Source: Symsagittifera roscoffensis (Eukaryota > Xenacoelomorpha > Acoela > Convolutidae). From it: DNA of 64,000 nucleotides. Under the pieces are notes generated by a model. That model worked only from the letters and a program-made list of their open reading frames with translations. It was not told where the DNA came from and searched no databases. The position numbers were made by a program, and so were the translations under genes. Shown piece by piece: positions 1 through 11,165 of this stretch. The stretch covers positions 25,307,821 through 25,371,820 of the forward strand of contig NC_087071.1 of NCBI RefSeq assembly GCF_963678635.1, in the 5' to 3' direction. Position 1 is the stretch's first letter, and each line of letters opens with the position of its first letter.

Positions 1-25
1 TGTTATTATTATTATAGTTACTCAC

Positions 26-840
26 CGCCAGCATTTTCCCACTGTCTCTGTCCAGTCCTTCCATGGTCTCATCCTCCAGACACTTAAGCTGCACCAGGAA
101 CTGTTCGGTGCTCTGGTGGATGTTGCTTGCCACCGTGCACAGGGCGTCTATGGTTATGGCCCGAGTCTCCTCCAGCCACAGTCTCTTTATCGCCTCAATC
201 GCTTCTTTTCTGTCTCCCATCTGATGCACCAGAGCTTCATCCGGATCGTTAGCCTAAAAAAAACAATAATTAAAATAAATTATCCAAAGTTCATTGCAAC
301 CTTCAATCAATTTTCATATCTGAGTCATAGATGACTTAACATTCGATTCGTATGTTAAATCTAATTTAATATTTCTCCGTTGGAAAACAATAATTCGTTA
401 AAACAGACACCAACATTGAAATGTGAAAGTATACCACAACTAGAATTTATAATCTGGAATGATATTGCGCAACAATCAAAATCAGTTTTCATCATCCCTA
501 AGCAATAAAAAAGAATAAACTCGCCCGAAAAGCTTTCAAGCATTACATATAATGCCAACGAATTCGACTTGAAACACTTTGGACATTGATCTTTTTCCTG
601 AAGGAGAAATCAAGTGTTCCAAAATGTTTCTGCACTTCATACCCTTTTAGAAATTTTCTGCATCTCGTTAATTTTTCGAGTATTTTGCAGCGGTTAACAG
701 TTCTAACCAACTCTTACCCTTTGCTTTTAATTAGGTTCAAACTTACATTAATAAGACGCCGGTCCTCGGCCAACCCGACCAGATATTGTCCAAAGGAGCC
801 AAGGTTATTCATTATATCATTCATGGACATAGCTAACTGC
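26..840 (-). CDS. Two exons of an unidentified helical protein, left copy
   Basis: On the minus strand, exon 747-840 is followed by exon 26-253. Exon 747-840 sits between an AG acceptor and a GTAAGT donor, and exon 26-253 between TTTTTTTAG and GTGAGT. Phases match: one leading base in the first exon, then phase 0 at the junction. The joined residues are charged and helix-forming, with LEETRAITIDALCTVASNI in the second exon. That stretch vaguely recalls the Abl-interactor helical region or a BAR domain, but I do not recognise the family. First and last exons are not visible. Compared with the right copy, the first exon differs by three amino acids and the second by none seen. Confidence 0.55.
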
Positions 841-2544
841 CTGAAAACAAATCAATCGTCACTCAGCAGCAAAATTACAATACAGAACTCTACTAAAATA
901 CGCTGGTGTTGAAAAACGCAACAAAAGATAAGAGTGGCCAATTGAGTTCGAACGTGTCTGGAGCCCAAACCAATTTGGATTGCCTTTTGCTTCCATGAGT
1001 AAGCATGTCAAATTAGGCTTCAGCTTCTCCTCTCAGCCAAGAGCTGAAACAACGTTTGACACACAGGCGAAAACAACTAAATCGCAAAAAAATATTGAAT
1101 ACAATATTTTCTTGGAAAAATAAAAATTCAATTTCAGAAAAACAGTCAAGAAACACAAATACCAGCATTAAATACGGTCTTGAGATTTAAAGAGCGGCCT
1201 TCAAGACGAAAAAAATAGGTAGACAACCGTTGCGCCGAAAACAAATAGAAGCCGTAAGAAGAAATTGTCGTCATAAACATTTTGAGCGAATAAGTTTTAA
1301 AACTTTGAGCTCTTGCACCACATCCGACCTTACTTAAATGAAAAATGCCCAGTTTTCCCTTCAAAAGACTCAAAATAAAAGTACTAAGCCAATATAAACA
1401 CAGAGGCAAAGCTACAAACACTAGTCACGAATAAAGCAGCTACATATGCTAATAAATTGCCATTTCGATGTAGCAAAAGTAGCACCAAACACAAATCGAC
1501 ACAAGTTGCAAGTAAAAATTTAAATATAACAAGACTGCTCGTATCAAGGCGAAACCCTGAATGTTCCGACTGACTTTTGAGGTTTGTGGAGCAGTAATAA
1601 CATAAAAAGATCATTGTAAAAACATGAAATTTTTTTTAATTTAAGATTTTTTGTGAAAATCATCCTCGACACGCCATATTAAGTACAAAGTGATAGATTT
1701 CGCTCCTAGTAACAAATCAATTACGGCAAATAGCCCGCTTCAACCAATTTGGAACGATAACTAAGACTGATTAATCTACGCTTACGCGTTAGTAGCGCAA
1801 AATATATCGCGAGTTAATTGTACCAAATTGGCCGAAATGGCAATCTTTAAACCCTCATACTTTTACAAAAAAAAAGATATCAGGTGAAATATCTTTCCAA
1901 ATTTAAGCTCAGCACAACAATACTTTTTTAATGATCCACCAAAATTAGCTAGTTAAAAAGATCTGAGAAAAAAACCACCCGAGCACCAATGTTCCGTTAC
2001 TTTCGTTACGAAAGTCGGAACAACAAACTGAAGGCATCCACACTAACTTTGCATGTAACAAACCGGACAGTATAAAGCCACATTATGTATAAAATATGCA
2101 TTTTAAAAAATTGCTAGATATATTGAGTTAGAAAATTTCTGAAATTGAGTTTTAATTAGAGTCAAGTTGTTTGAAACAAATAGCTTCTTTCGGCTCATTT
2201 TATGAACTTAAAATGCATCAAATGTGTCAACTTATTACTATTCGAATGTCAAAGCACATGCTATCATAAAGCTATAAAGGTGCCCAAACCATTAATGGGG
2301 TGCCTCACCATAAAAGTGCCGTCTCAATATTTGCGACTTAGGTTGGAAAAAAAAAGGTTCGTACTAATAAGTTTGCTTCGCAAGCGTAAATAAGCCAAAA
2401 CCAATTTGGCCGAATGAAACTTGCAGAAAACAAAACAAAAAAAAAAGAAAATAAGCAAGGCCAAGATTAGTAAATTTTAAATTACAGGAGAAAACCAAAA
2501 ATATTTGCAATAACAGGGAAAATTGCTCACAAGAAACATCGGTG

Positions 2545-2705
2545 ATGTGACAACTGAGTCGACAAAACATGAGCAGATAAGCAATAAGCCGACAATGCTG
2601 AAATTATAGATACTGAAAAATAACAAGGTCCAGCCGGGACCAGAACCCCAGACCTTGTGAATACAAACTAACCGCATTGCCTGTAGACTAAGGGGGAAGG
2701 ATACT
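2545..2705 (-). repeat. tRNA-derived SINE-like copy
   Basis: Read on the minus strand, a tRNA-like head near 2640-2700 is followed by a tail containing the phrase TCGGCTTATTGCTTATCTGC and then TGTTTTGTCGACTC. The tail phrase recurs at several other places in the window next to similar heads (18540, 18716, 19255, 32145). The copy at 13683-13843 is the same insertion carried along in the segmental duplication. Confidence 0.6.
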
Positions 2706-2890
2706 GCAAGTTCTAAAGGTTCGGTAAAAAAGCAAGTTCAAATTCTTACAAATTTGCTGACAAAAACTGTTTACGGGAACAAGTCTAGTGTAAACACGAG
2801 CACATTATATTGGGAATCTTCCGCCAGGAATGACTTCTTCTATTGATAAATTGGTCTGAATAAATATTCAGACCAGTTTTTCTTGACTAA

Positions 2891-3196
2891 ATATTTTTCC
2901 TCGATATCTTTTCAGAATTGCCATTGAAATATGTCACCACTATTGACCTCATACAAGCTTTCTTTGAGGCACACAAAATCAGGCCAAACACCCGAGAGTG
3001 GTCGCAGCAATGACACATTTTTTCTTCGAATGACGGAAAACTCATACAAGCAACGGTAGAACAACAATTCGTAACAAGCTACCAATCGGTACATGCGGCG
3101 CGAGAGGAATACTGCGCGCAAATCAGTGTTTCGCTGCTAGTGTTACAAATTGGTGTTTGGTACGAATTGCCGCTTGCCGACAAGCAAGCACTCTAA
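2891..3196 (+). pseudogene. Coding-like remnant with one in-frame TGA, left copy
   Basis: The plus strand has a frame from 2891 to the TAA at 3194, broken only by one TGA. It begins LPLKYVTTIDLIQAFFEAHK and goes on through IQATVEQQFVTSYKSVHAAR. Composition is protein-like and G+C is higher than in the flanks, whereas the competing minus-strand frame is rich in unlikely runs. I do not recognise the family. A transposon gene fragment or a lost exon is possible. The right copy carries the same TGA, so the break predates the duplication. Confidence 0.3.
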
Positions 3197-3358
3197 CAGC
3201 TGTTTTTCCAAGAAAAAACACTCTCTATCAAAACTAAGAAAAACTGTTCAATAACAATCTGTAGTTAATTGATTTATGTAGCCAAAATTTACAATGTGCA
3301 TTTTGCTAATTTTTTTTTGCAAAATGGCGCAAATTTCATTGATCATAAAGAGAATTCT

Positions 3359-3464
3359 TTACAAAATAAACGAGGCATAAACTGCTAAAAGAAATAATAA
3401 TGTTATGGCAATCAGAGTAAACGTCGTTGGCGGTGTGAATAAATGTCTATAAGAAAAGCGGAGG
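3359..3464 (-). pseudogene. Truncated 3' end of TMUB1-like gene
   Basis: These bases encode only the last 35 residues of the TMUB1-like protein (final membrane segments, including FTLIAITLLFLLAVYASFIL) and the stop codon. They are identical in sense to the end of the intact gene at 14498. Upstream on the minus strand the frame runs into satellite DNA, so no ubiquitin-like domain and no start remain. It is a by-product of the duplication breakpoint. Confidence 0.85.
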
Positions 3465-3514
3465 CATAGAAACTGAAGCAAAAACCAAACAACTTGAATA
3501 ACTAATAATTGAAG

Positions 3515-4390
3515 AATAACAGTTCTAGAACAAAAAATCGTACTAATACATGTATACGACAAAATTTTGCTATATCGAGAAAGAGCCTGAAATAACAGTT
3601 CTAGAACTAAAAATCGTACTAACACAAATATAGGTTAAATTTTTGATATATCAACGAAGATCATAAAATAACACTTCTAGAACTAAAAATCGTACTAACA
3701 CATGTATACACCAAAATTTTACTATATTGACAAAGAGCCTGAAATAACAGTTCGTGAGCTAAAAATCGTACGAACACATGTATACACCAAAATTTTGCTA
3801 TATTGGCAAAGATCATGAAATAACAGTTCGAGAGCTAAGAATCGTACTAACACATGTATACGTCAAATTTTTGCTATATTGACAAAGATCATGGAATAAC
3901 AGTTCTAGAGCTAAAAATCGTACTAACACATGTATACACCAAAATTTTGCTATATTGACAAAGATCATGGAATAACAGTTCGAGAACTAAAAATGGTACT
4001 AACACATGTATACAATAAAATTTTGATATATTGACAAAGATCATGAAATAACAGTTCGAGAACTAAAAATCGTAATAAAACATGTATACACTAAAATTTG
4101 GATATATTGACATAGATCATAAAATAACAGTTCGAGAACTAAAAATGGTACTAACACATGTATACGCTAAAATATTGCTATATTGACGAAGAGCCTGAAA
4201 TAACAATTCTAGAGCTAAAATCGTACTAACACATGTATACACCAATATTTTGCTATATCGACAAAGAGCCTGAATAAACGTTGTAGAACTAAAAATCTTA
4301 CTAACACATATATACACCAAAATTTTGCTATATTGACAAAGAGCCTGAAATATTGACAAAGGACCTGAAATAACAATCGTAGAACTAAAT
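3515..4390. repeat. Tandem satellite, period about 76 bp
   Basis: About eleven degenerate monomers carry the recurring phrases AATAACAGTTCTAGAACTAA, AATCGTACTAACACATGTAT and TTTTGCTATATTGACAAAGA. The spacing between successive AATAACAG starts is about 76 bases. Single-monomer echoes reach to about 4550. The array abuts the breakpoint of the duplicated segment at 3464. Confidence 0.9.
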
Positions 4391-4846
4391 GTCGTACTTA
4401 CGCATTGTAGATCAATTTCTATAGCTATAATAAAATACAAAAGATTGTGTTTGTATGTGTAGCAAAACGCCTCCTGTCGTTTCAATCGGCCAATCGTATA
4501 AATTGGCATGTAGACTCATATGGGTCTCCGGAATAACTAAAAATCGTACTTACACATATACTTACAAGAAAGAGCTAAAATGAAAAAAAGCTATTAGTCT
4601 TATTATATTGAGAAATTGTGAAGCAGTCTCAGAATTGACAGTATGTAGCAGTAAAACAATCCGAAAAACAAATCCAAAAAACAAAAAAAATACTTGCAAA
4701 GACATGACACAGATCTGAAAAATGTACCAATGTTGGTATTCATGAACAAAACTTCAATCAGGTAAAGATATCAGTTAAGTATTCCACGAAATCAAGTTCA
4801 AATTCAACCTTCAAAAACCGGCAAGTAATAAAAATGACATAAAACT

Positions 4847-6266
4847 TCAACGTTCAGCGTCAAACTGATTACGGAACGTCAAATTTAAACGGACGCCATT
4901 CCATTTCTCAAACGATCCATCGGGTGCAGTTGATCCTCTCAAGATGCTGTGCTTCCAGTCTTTCTGGCAAGCTCCGAGCATGGTAAAAACGCTACCATGT
5001 GGCAACAAAACAGAAACTTCAGAGCGCGTGGTCCCGTTTCTTTTCATTGCAAAGCGTCGGGTGGCTCCAAGGGATACGCTGGCAATGGTTGGATAATCAG
5101 GAATACCACGTTCGTTGTCAGCGTGAAATCCAACTCCCTAAAAATACTGATAGGCAAAGTACATTTTCTATGTTATCTAATTGTTATGACGGTATTTTGT
5201 GATATTACCTCTTCGAGGGAACAATAAATGTTGATGAGGACACTGTTGAAGGAAACTTTGAGTTCTTTCTCCAACAAGGTCTTTAACAACAACAACTGTG
5301 GTGACCAAGAGTTGTTGGGCGGGTGGCGAACGCTTCCATATGAGTATGGAACCTCTGAAATCCACTTGACAGAGCGCCCGTTGACATGTGTCCAAGATTC
5401 CTGTTTGTATGATTTGTAAAGCTCTGCAAAGAGGGAATCAGCTATGCTCAAAACAGATTTATTGCAAACGTCAAGGGAAATTTGAGAGACGCCAAACACT
5501 GAAGATGAGCTGATAGTAAACGGCTGCAAAAATAAAATTATGACATTTAAGTGCTCAGTGGAATACAACAGAAAAAAAATAGAATAGACAAAAAGTATTT
5601 ACCACGGCAGATGTCAAAAGAGTTAAGGATACTCTCTCACAAATTAATTTCGCCAAATTCAGGCAGCCCATTTGCGACAAATGAACACCATCGGTAGATA
5701 AATGTGTGTAGCGCAATAGTCCAACGGGAATAAATGACCAATCTGAAGACTTGATGGCTGTATCCAACGCGCGGATTTCACGGTAAAAGTCCTTGCGAAC
5801 AATTGGACTAAAAATACAATGTAGTTTATTTTTTCTCTAAACTTCATTAAAAAAACAGCAAAACCGATACCTGATGAACAATGTACATTATTATTATTAC
5901 TGAATTAGTCATTTTATGAAAATGTTACCAAAGGAGCAGGACTTCAAAGCCAGCATCGCGAAGAGGAGAAGCAAGTGACATAATCAACATAGCAAGTGTG
6001 GCCTTTGCCAAGCTCGCGAGAGAAGCATCGGTATGGGCAATGCTTGGTTGTAACACAATATCTTGTTGGCGGGGACACATGTCGTTTGCACCAACAGCAA
6101 GAATAACGCGAGCTGGTTTCAAGGCTTTTATCTCTTCGACATGAGTGTCATTGATGGTACTGACTTTCAGTCCAGATTTCACTATAACCGACGTATCGGA
6201 AAGTCTGATAAGGTATTCGTTAAATCCTTTTAACATAGAATCGCCAAACAAAACAGTGGACGTCAT
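4847..6266 (-). CDS. SGNH hydrolase fused to AlkB-like 2-oxoglutarate/Fe(II) dioxygenase
   Basis: Four minus-strand exons fit in phase: 5929-6266, 5603-5807, 5209-5523 and 4847-5137 (382 aa). Each border has GT/AG. The first half has SGNH-hydrolase blocks: GDSM (nucleophile Ser) near residue 8, VGANDM (block III Asn) near residue 58, and STDGVHLS (Asp-His pair) near residue 150. The second half has AlkB signatures: FNSVLINIY, HADNE (first iron His and Asp), SVSLGATRRF, a distal WKHS histidine, and RLNLTFR with the 2-oxoglutarate-binding Arg. Known AlkB members reverse alkyl damage or demethylate nucleic acid; SGNH enzymes are esterases or lipases. What the fusion acts on is unknown. All visible catalytic residues are present, so it may be functional. 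It lies between duplicated segments in repeat-rich DNA and may belong to a mobile element. Confidence 0.8.
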
Positions 6267-6934
6267 TTCTGAAAAAAAAATTATATCACCATCATTGTGT
6301 TATAGAAACCATTACAATAAATTTGAACTACGGATAAAAGTACATTGCAAAAATATATTTGTGAAAACCAATATAAATAATAACATCGCTCTGCTCAGAC
6401 GTGGGCTATGATAACGAACATTCGCTCAGAAATAAATGCAACAATATTACAGTAATTAAAAATTTGTCAGCGTTTATAAAATAATCAGTCTTGTTAAAAA
6501 TTAATAAAAAAGGGCGCTTAACACGTACTTGGCTTTGACAGAATGGTTTGCCAACATTATAATAACAAAAAATGGCGAATATTTTTCAATAGTCAGTATT
6601 GAACGCTCGTAAAACATTAATAACAATCAGATTACAACAACAGCTTCATGAACCTTCATATGCGCAGTTGGAATGTTCCCTTGTAAATTATAGATGTTTC
6701 CAGAAGAATGACTCACTTTTGTTCTCTTACGATATATTGTTGGCAAATGCATTTTGAAACAAGGGAATATCACAAATAAATATGTCTTGTAAAGATAATG
6801 TTACATCAACAGTCATGAAAGTTATAGATAGTGAGCCAAAATTCGTAACCAGTTATGCATTTCCGTTGTTGTCATCATCGCAGAGCACGAGTTAAAAATA
6901 AATATATACACAGATTAGTTAAACTAAAGAAATT

Positions 6935-7325
6935 GTGTACCTAATACAAGTATACACAGACCAGTTGATTGAAACTACAGTGTACCTAATACAAGTATAC
7001 ACAGCAGTTGAAATAGAAAAACTGTGTATCTAATACAAGTATACACAGATCAGTTGAATGAAACTACAGTGTATCTAATACAAGTATACACAGCAGTTGA
7101 AATAGAAAAACTGTGTACCTAATACAAGTATACACAGACCAGTTGATTGAAACTACAGTGTACCTAATACAAGTATACACAGACCAGTTGATTGAAACTA
7201 CTGTGTACCTAATACAAGTATACACAGATCAATTGATTGAAACTACAGTGTACAAATACAAGTATACACAGCAGTTGAAAAAAAACTGTGTACCTAATAC
7301 AAGTATACACAGACCAGTTGAGCTG
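6935..7325. repeat. Minisatellite, 45-bp unit
   Basis: Nine to ten copies contain CTAATACAAGTATACACAG, alternating between a 45-base form (with ACCAGTTGATTGAAACTACA) and a shorter form (with CAGTTGAAATAGAAAAACTG). The unit is itself partly palindromic: GTGTA at one end and TACAC at the other. Confidence 0.92.
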
Positions 7326-7726
7326 CTGGCAGAAAATCATACAGTGACTAGCTAAAACTTTGTAACCACCTGTTCAGAATGGCAAGGGAAGAATTGAAAA
7401 TGTTTTTTTTAAGAATTAAGGTGTAAAATTTATTGGTCGTACATTAAAACAGATTGTAAATTCTTAAAACAGGTAGTTCAAAATGCTCGTACTCTTCGAC
7501 GTGACCTGCATTGTCAACTGTGACCCTATAAGAGAATGAATAAAATGCAGTAATGGTAAATTTCAAAAAAGATTCAAAGAAAATTATCACAAAGAACTCA
7601 TCTACTGCTAGTCAATCAAAAATATAACAAGGTACATTTGAACGATTTGAGTACATTTGAGAGACATAACAAAAATTTGTCTACAACTAGACATCCAGAA
7701 AGTGTAAAGCAGTCTTAAGCGTACTA

Positions 7727-8347
7727 CTAATAGGCGGTGTGTAAACGTGATACAACGCCTTGGGTGAACTCGAGCGTAATGGACGGGTTCTCGAGAAAGA
7801 ACTCAGACAGGCTTACTTCGTTTGTGCATGGAGCGGGAAAAAGATTTAATTCTATCAGAAACCGGCGTTTGTCACTAATAACAACGTGTGCAACATCTTT
7901 TGGCGTTGGTGCCCGACTGACAAGTCCACATGCCGGATTCTTGCACTTCAGAACTTTTCCCTGCAACCGAAAATGATTTCAGTTTTTATTCAACAACGAT
8001 ACAATAGTTTTCAATGCAATAGAAAAGCGTTGTCTGAATTACACACCTTGCTAAGTTCAATAACTTCAACATTTTTGATGTTGCACGAGGAGCAGGTGTC
8101 GTGGTTCGATTGTTGAATGCCCCACGACACAACTTGGACAACTTCGGTAACACAAGAGACCGCATCATCGGCAAGTGTTTTTTTCACCTTTTCGAATTCG
8201 CCATTGGAGTCCATTGTTGGGACAATCGAAAGAGCCTGAATTGAATATCAGAAAACATATGCAAAATATATAAAAAGTTGATTTAGCAAGAACTCACGTT
8301 AACGACAGGTTCTTCGTTGAACAGTTTCACGCGACCGTCTACTACTG
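7727..8347 (-). CDS. Zinc-ribbon protein, 3' exons (possibly RPA-like OB fold)
   Basis: Three minus-strand exons join in phase: 8298-8347, 8047-8235 and 7727-7960 (stop at 7727). Together they give about 156 residues. Four cysteines form a ribbon: CSSC, then after a 20-residue loop CKNPAC. A strand-rich segment ending in LHTAY follows. The layout resembles the third DNA-binding domain of RPA70, where a zinc ribbon sits inside an OB fold, but sequence similarity is too low to be sure. Upstream exons would lie in or beyond the simple-sequence field at 8390-9600 and were not found, so the N terminus is missing. It is near, and co-oriented with, the SGNH-AlkB gene, which may be coincidence or may mean both belong to one element. 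Confidence 0.5.
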
Positions 8348-8387
8348 CTAAGAAGTAAAACATCAAATTTCACAATCAAACAACAAA

Positions 8388-9600
8388 GACGCTAACTAAA
8401 TAAATAAATAAATGAACGAACAAACCAACAAATGAACGAACAAACCAAAAATAAATAAACATAAATAAATAAATGAATAAATAAATACATACATGAATAA
8501 TAAATAAAAGCAAAACTAAATGAAAGAAAATAATTAAATAAATATAGCAATAAATATCAACGAATAAACAAAACACACCTGATAAATAAATAAACAATAA
8601 AAAAATAAATCAATACATAAATAAATACATACATACATAAATAAATAAATAAATAAATAAATAAACGCAAAACTGAAATGTACAAATAATTAAATTAACA
8701 TGAAAAAATATATATCTCATGAACAAATAACCAAACAAACAGACCCATAATATAAATAAATGAAAGTAAATGAATTAAATAAATACACATACATAAACAA
8801 TAAAAGCAAAACTAAATGAAAGAAAGAATAATTAAATAAATATAGAAATAAATATCAACAAATAAACAAACACACCTGATAAATAAATAAGCAATGAAAA
8901 AATAAATCAATACATAAATAAATAAATAAATACATAAATGAATACATAAATAAATAAATATATAAATAAATAAAAGCAAAAGTGAAATGTACAAATAATT
9001 AAATAGACATGAAAAAATATATATGAACAAATAACCAAACAAACAGACCCATAATATGAATAAATGAAAATAAATAAATGAAATAAATACACATACATAA
9101 ATAATAAAAGCAAAACTAAATGAAAGAAAGAATAATTAAATAAATATAGAAATAAATATCAACAAATAAACAAAACACACCTGATAAATAAATAAGCAAT
9201 AAAAAAATAAATCATTACATAAATAAATAAATAAATACATAAATAAATACATAAATAAATAAATAAATAAATAAATAAAAGCAAAAGTGAAATGTACAAA
9301 TAATTAAATAGACATGAAAAAATATATATGAACAAATAACCAAACAAACAGACCCATAATATAAATAAATGAAAATAAATAAATTAAATAAATACACACG
9401 CAGAAATAAAAGCAAATTTAAATGAAAGAAAGAATAATTAAATAAATAAACAAAACACGTGATAAAAATAAACAAAAATAAATATGTACATACATAAATT
9501 ATAAATAAATATAAGCAAACTAAACATAATTAAATAAATAAAAGAACAGATAATTAAATAAATAAAGATGAACAAATAAAGAAACAAACATACGCAATCA
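8388..9600. repeat. AAAT-type simple-sequence field with a 305-bp higher-order repeat
   Basis: Almost the whole stretch is AAAT/AAAC/AATG tetranucleotide slippage. Markers such as GACCCATAATAT recur at about 8741, 9046 and 9351, and CACCTGATAAATAAATAA recurs near 8576, 8874 and 9178, so three copies of a roughly 305-base unit are stacked. The long minus-strand open frames here (poly Ile/Tyr/Leu/Phe) are artefacts of the repeat. Confidence 0.93.
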
Positions 9601-11100
9601 CGTGACATAGCGCGATATAGTCCAGCCCACATGATAATTGATAACTGTGGACGTTATTTGTCGACACTTGACAACAGACAACATTAAAAAAAAAACCCGT
9701 TACACGATACCAGAACACCTTGACTAAAGTCTTCGGTGTAATAAACAAGGATAATACATAAGTACTAAAGTGTAATGAGTGAAGAAAAATTAAATTTCAA
9801 AACACACATCGATAAAACTTTTTTAAAAAGCAGCCAAATCTTGCTCGATGTCACAACACATCTACACTGCTCAAGATATACAAAACGTATTTTAAAAAGT
9901 CAGCAAAGACTCGTGTGGAGGATTTGTTTGAAATTAAAAAGTGGGAAAGTCTGAAACGTATTCGGGACAAACATAAACTCTGTTAGGTTCGAGAATTACA
10001 TGTATATGAGCTTTTTCAACTCAGGCTTAAAATTATAAGACGATCTTGTGGAAAAAAAACTTCATGAATACATAAGTGAACAGGAGATAACGTATACTAT
10101 CAAAACAGGCAATACAAGAAAAAACTTCGCAGCAGAAATAAGCTTACTACAAGAGCAAAAAAGAAAATCGAAAAAAGGATTCGTATTTTGTATAATAAGT
10201 TCTGACAGTCAGATAAAAAATATTATTTTTGAAGCGTTAACAACTACCAATGAAACTTTGGACTTATTTTTTCATAAAATAAGAGACATATATATTTGTG
10301 ACAACGAACATTTTCTTTGTATGTTATGGTAAATTTCCATCCCTTGTTATAGTATTTTTGCTTATCTTATTTTAATTGTTAGACAACACCAAAACAAACA
10401 GATTTTTTTCTCTTGTAGTTTTCTTTTGTGATATTTGAAGAAATTTTGCGGTCCTTTTGTTTATGCGAATAGTTTAAAAAGGTAGACGAACAAATTTTAC
10501 TCATGGAGTTGCCACCCGACAGGCTGATGCCTTTTTGGTATTCTCCCAAGCCGAACTTTATTGTTAACATACATTTTCATAAAATGTATGCTTATAAGTT
10601 TAGGCTTCAAAACATAATAATAATTATTAGAATGATTCAACTCTGTCGGTCAGATTTTCGAGGACATGAGCTCGTACTGCAAAAGCAAATCATTTTTTAA
10701 ACACGGATCTGTCTCTCCTAGTTGAATAGTCAGTGGATCGTAGCTCAACGACGACTACTCTGGTAGCTTCCAAGGGTGAGACAACCGTTTTCAGCCCAGG
10801 ATAATAACCAAAAACATTGGATGACCGTTGTCATGCGATGTACAAATCCGAATCTGTTAAGAATTGAACAGAACAGAAATAGCTTCTTTCCAACTTCAAT
10901 TTGACATAAGCTGCCGGCGCTTTAAGCCGGTATTAGGAACCTTCAGCGCCCGATCAAAAAGGTGCTTATTACATACTAGCTCATTTTACCTTGTAATACT
11001 ATATTATATCTCTTGAAAACTAAATTACATATTCATAATTTGTAACCACTTGTAGTCTGAAACTCTTGAAACAGGACCCTCATTTCTAATGGCGGTCTCC
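9601..11100. other. Stretch without recognised gene
   Basis: A+T-rich sequence. One 94-codon plus-strand frame at 10048-10332 starts MEKKLHEYIS; it is Lys-rich and of ordinary composition for this DNA, and I see no domain. A less A+T-rich patch at 10730-10950 has no open frame or RNA I can name. Confidence 0.5.
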
Positions 11101-11165
11101 TAGGCAGTATACTTGGCATGGCAGATTTGTAAATTTACGTTGTTATTATTATTATAGTTACTCAC

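Larger units (their letters stand above)
1..3464. repeat. Segmental duplication, left copy (cut by the window edge)
   Basis: This stretch matches 11141-14603 almost base for base, with an offset of 11138 to 11140 and only scattered substitutions and 1-2 base indels. The similarity stops abruptly after position 3464, inside what is the last exon of the TMUB1-like gene in the right copy. The left border lies outside the window. The right copy holds the intact gene, so the left copy is probably the derived one. It contains the two exons of an unidentified gene, one tRNA-like SINE and a coding-like remnant, all described separately. Confidence 0.97.

Noticed and set aside
3515-4390. CRISPR-like array
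   Set aside because: Units are contiguous, diverged monomers without unique spacers, and the DNA is eukaryotic.
7113-7355. 80-codon plus-strand frame with a 15-residue repeat (VYLIQVYTDQLIETT)
   Set aside because: The 45-base minisatellite unit is a multiple of three, so an open repeat frame is automatic. No start context or flanking coding sequence.
8376-9475. Long minus-strand frames of Ile, Tyr, Leu and Phe that look like membrane proteins
   Set aside because: They are translations of AAAT/AAAC slippage DNA; all frames of such repeats stay open.
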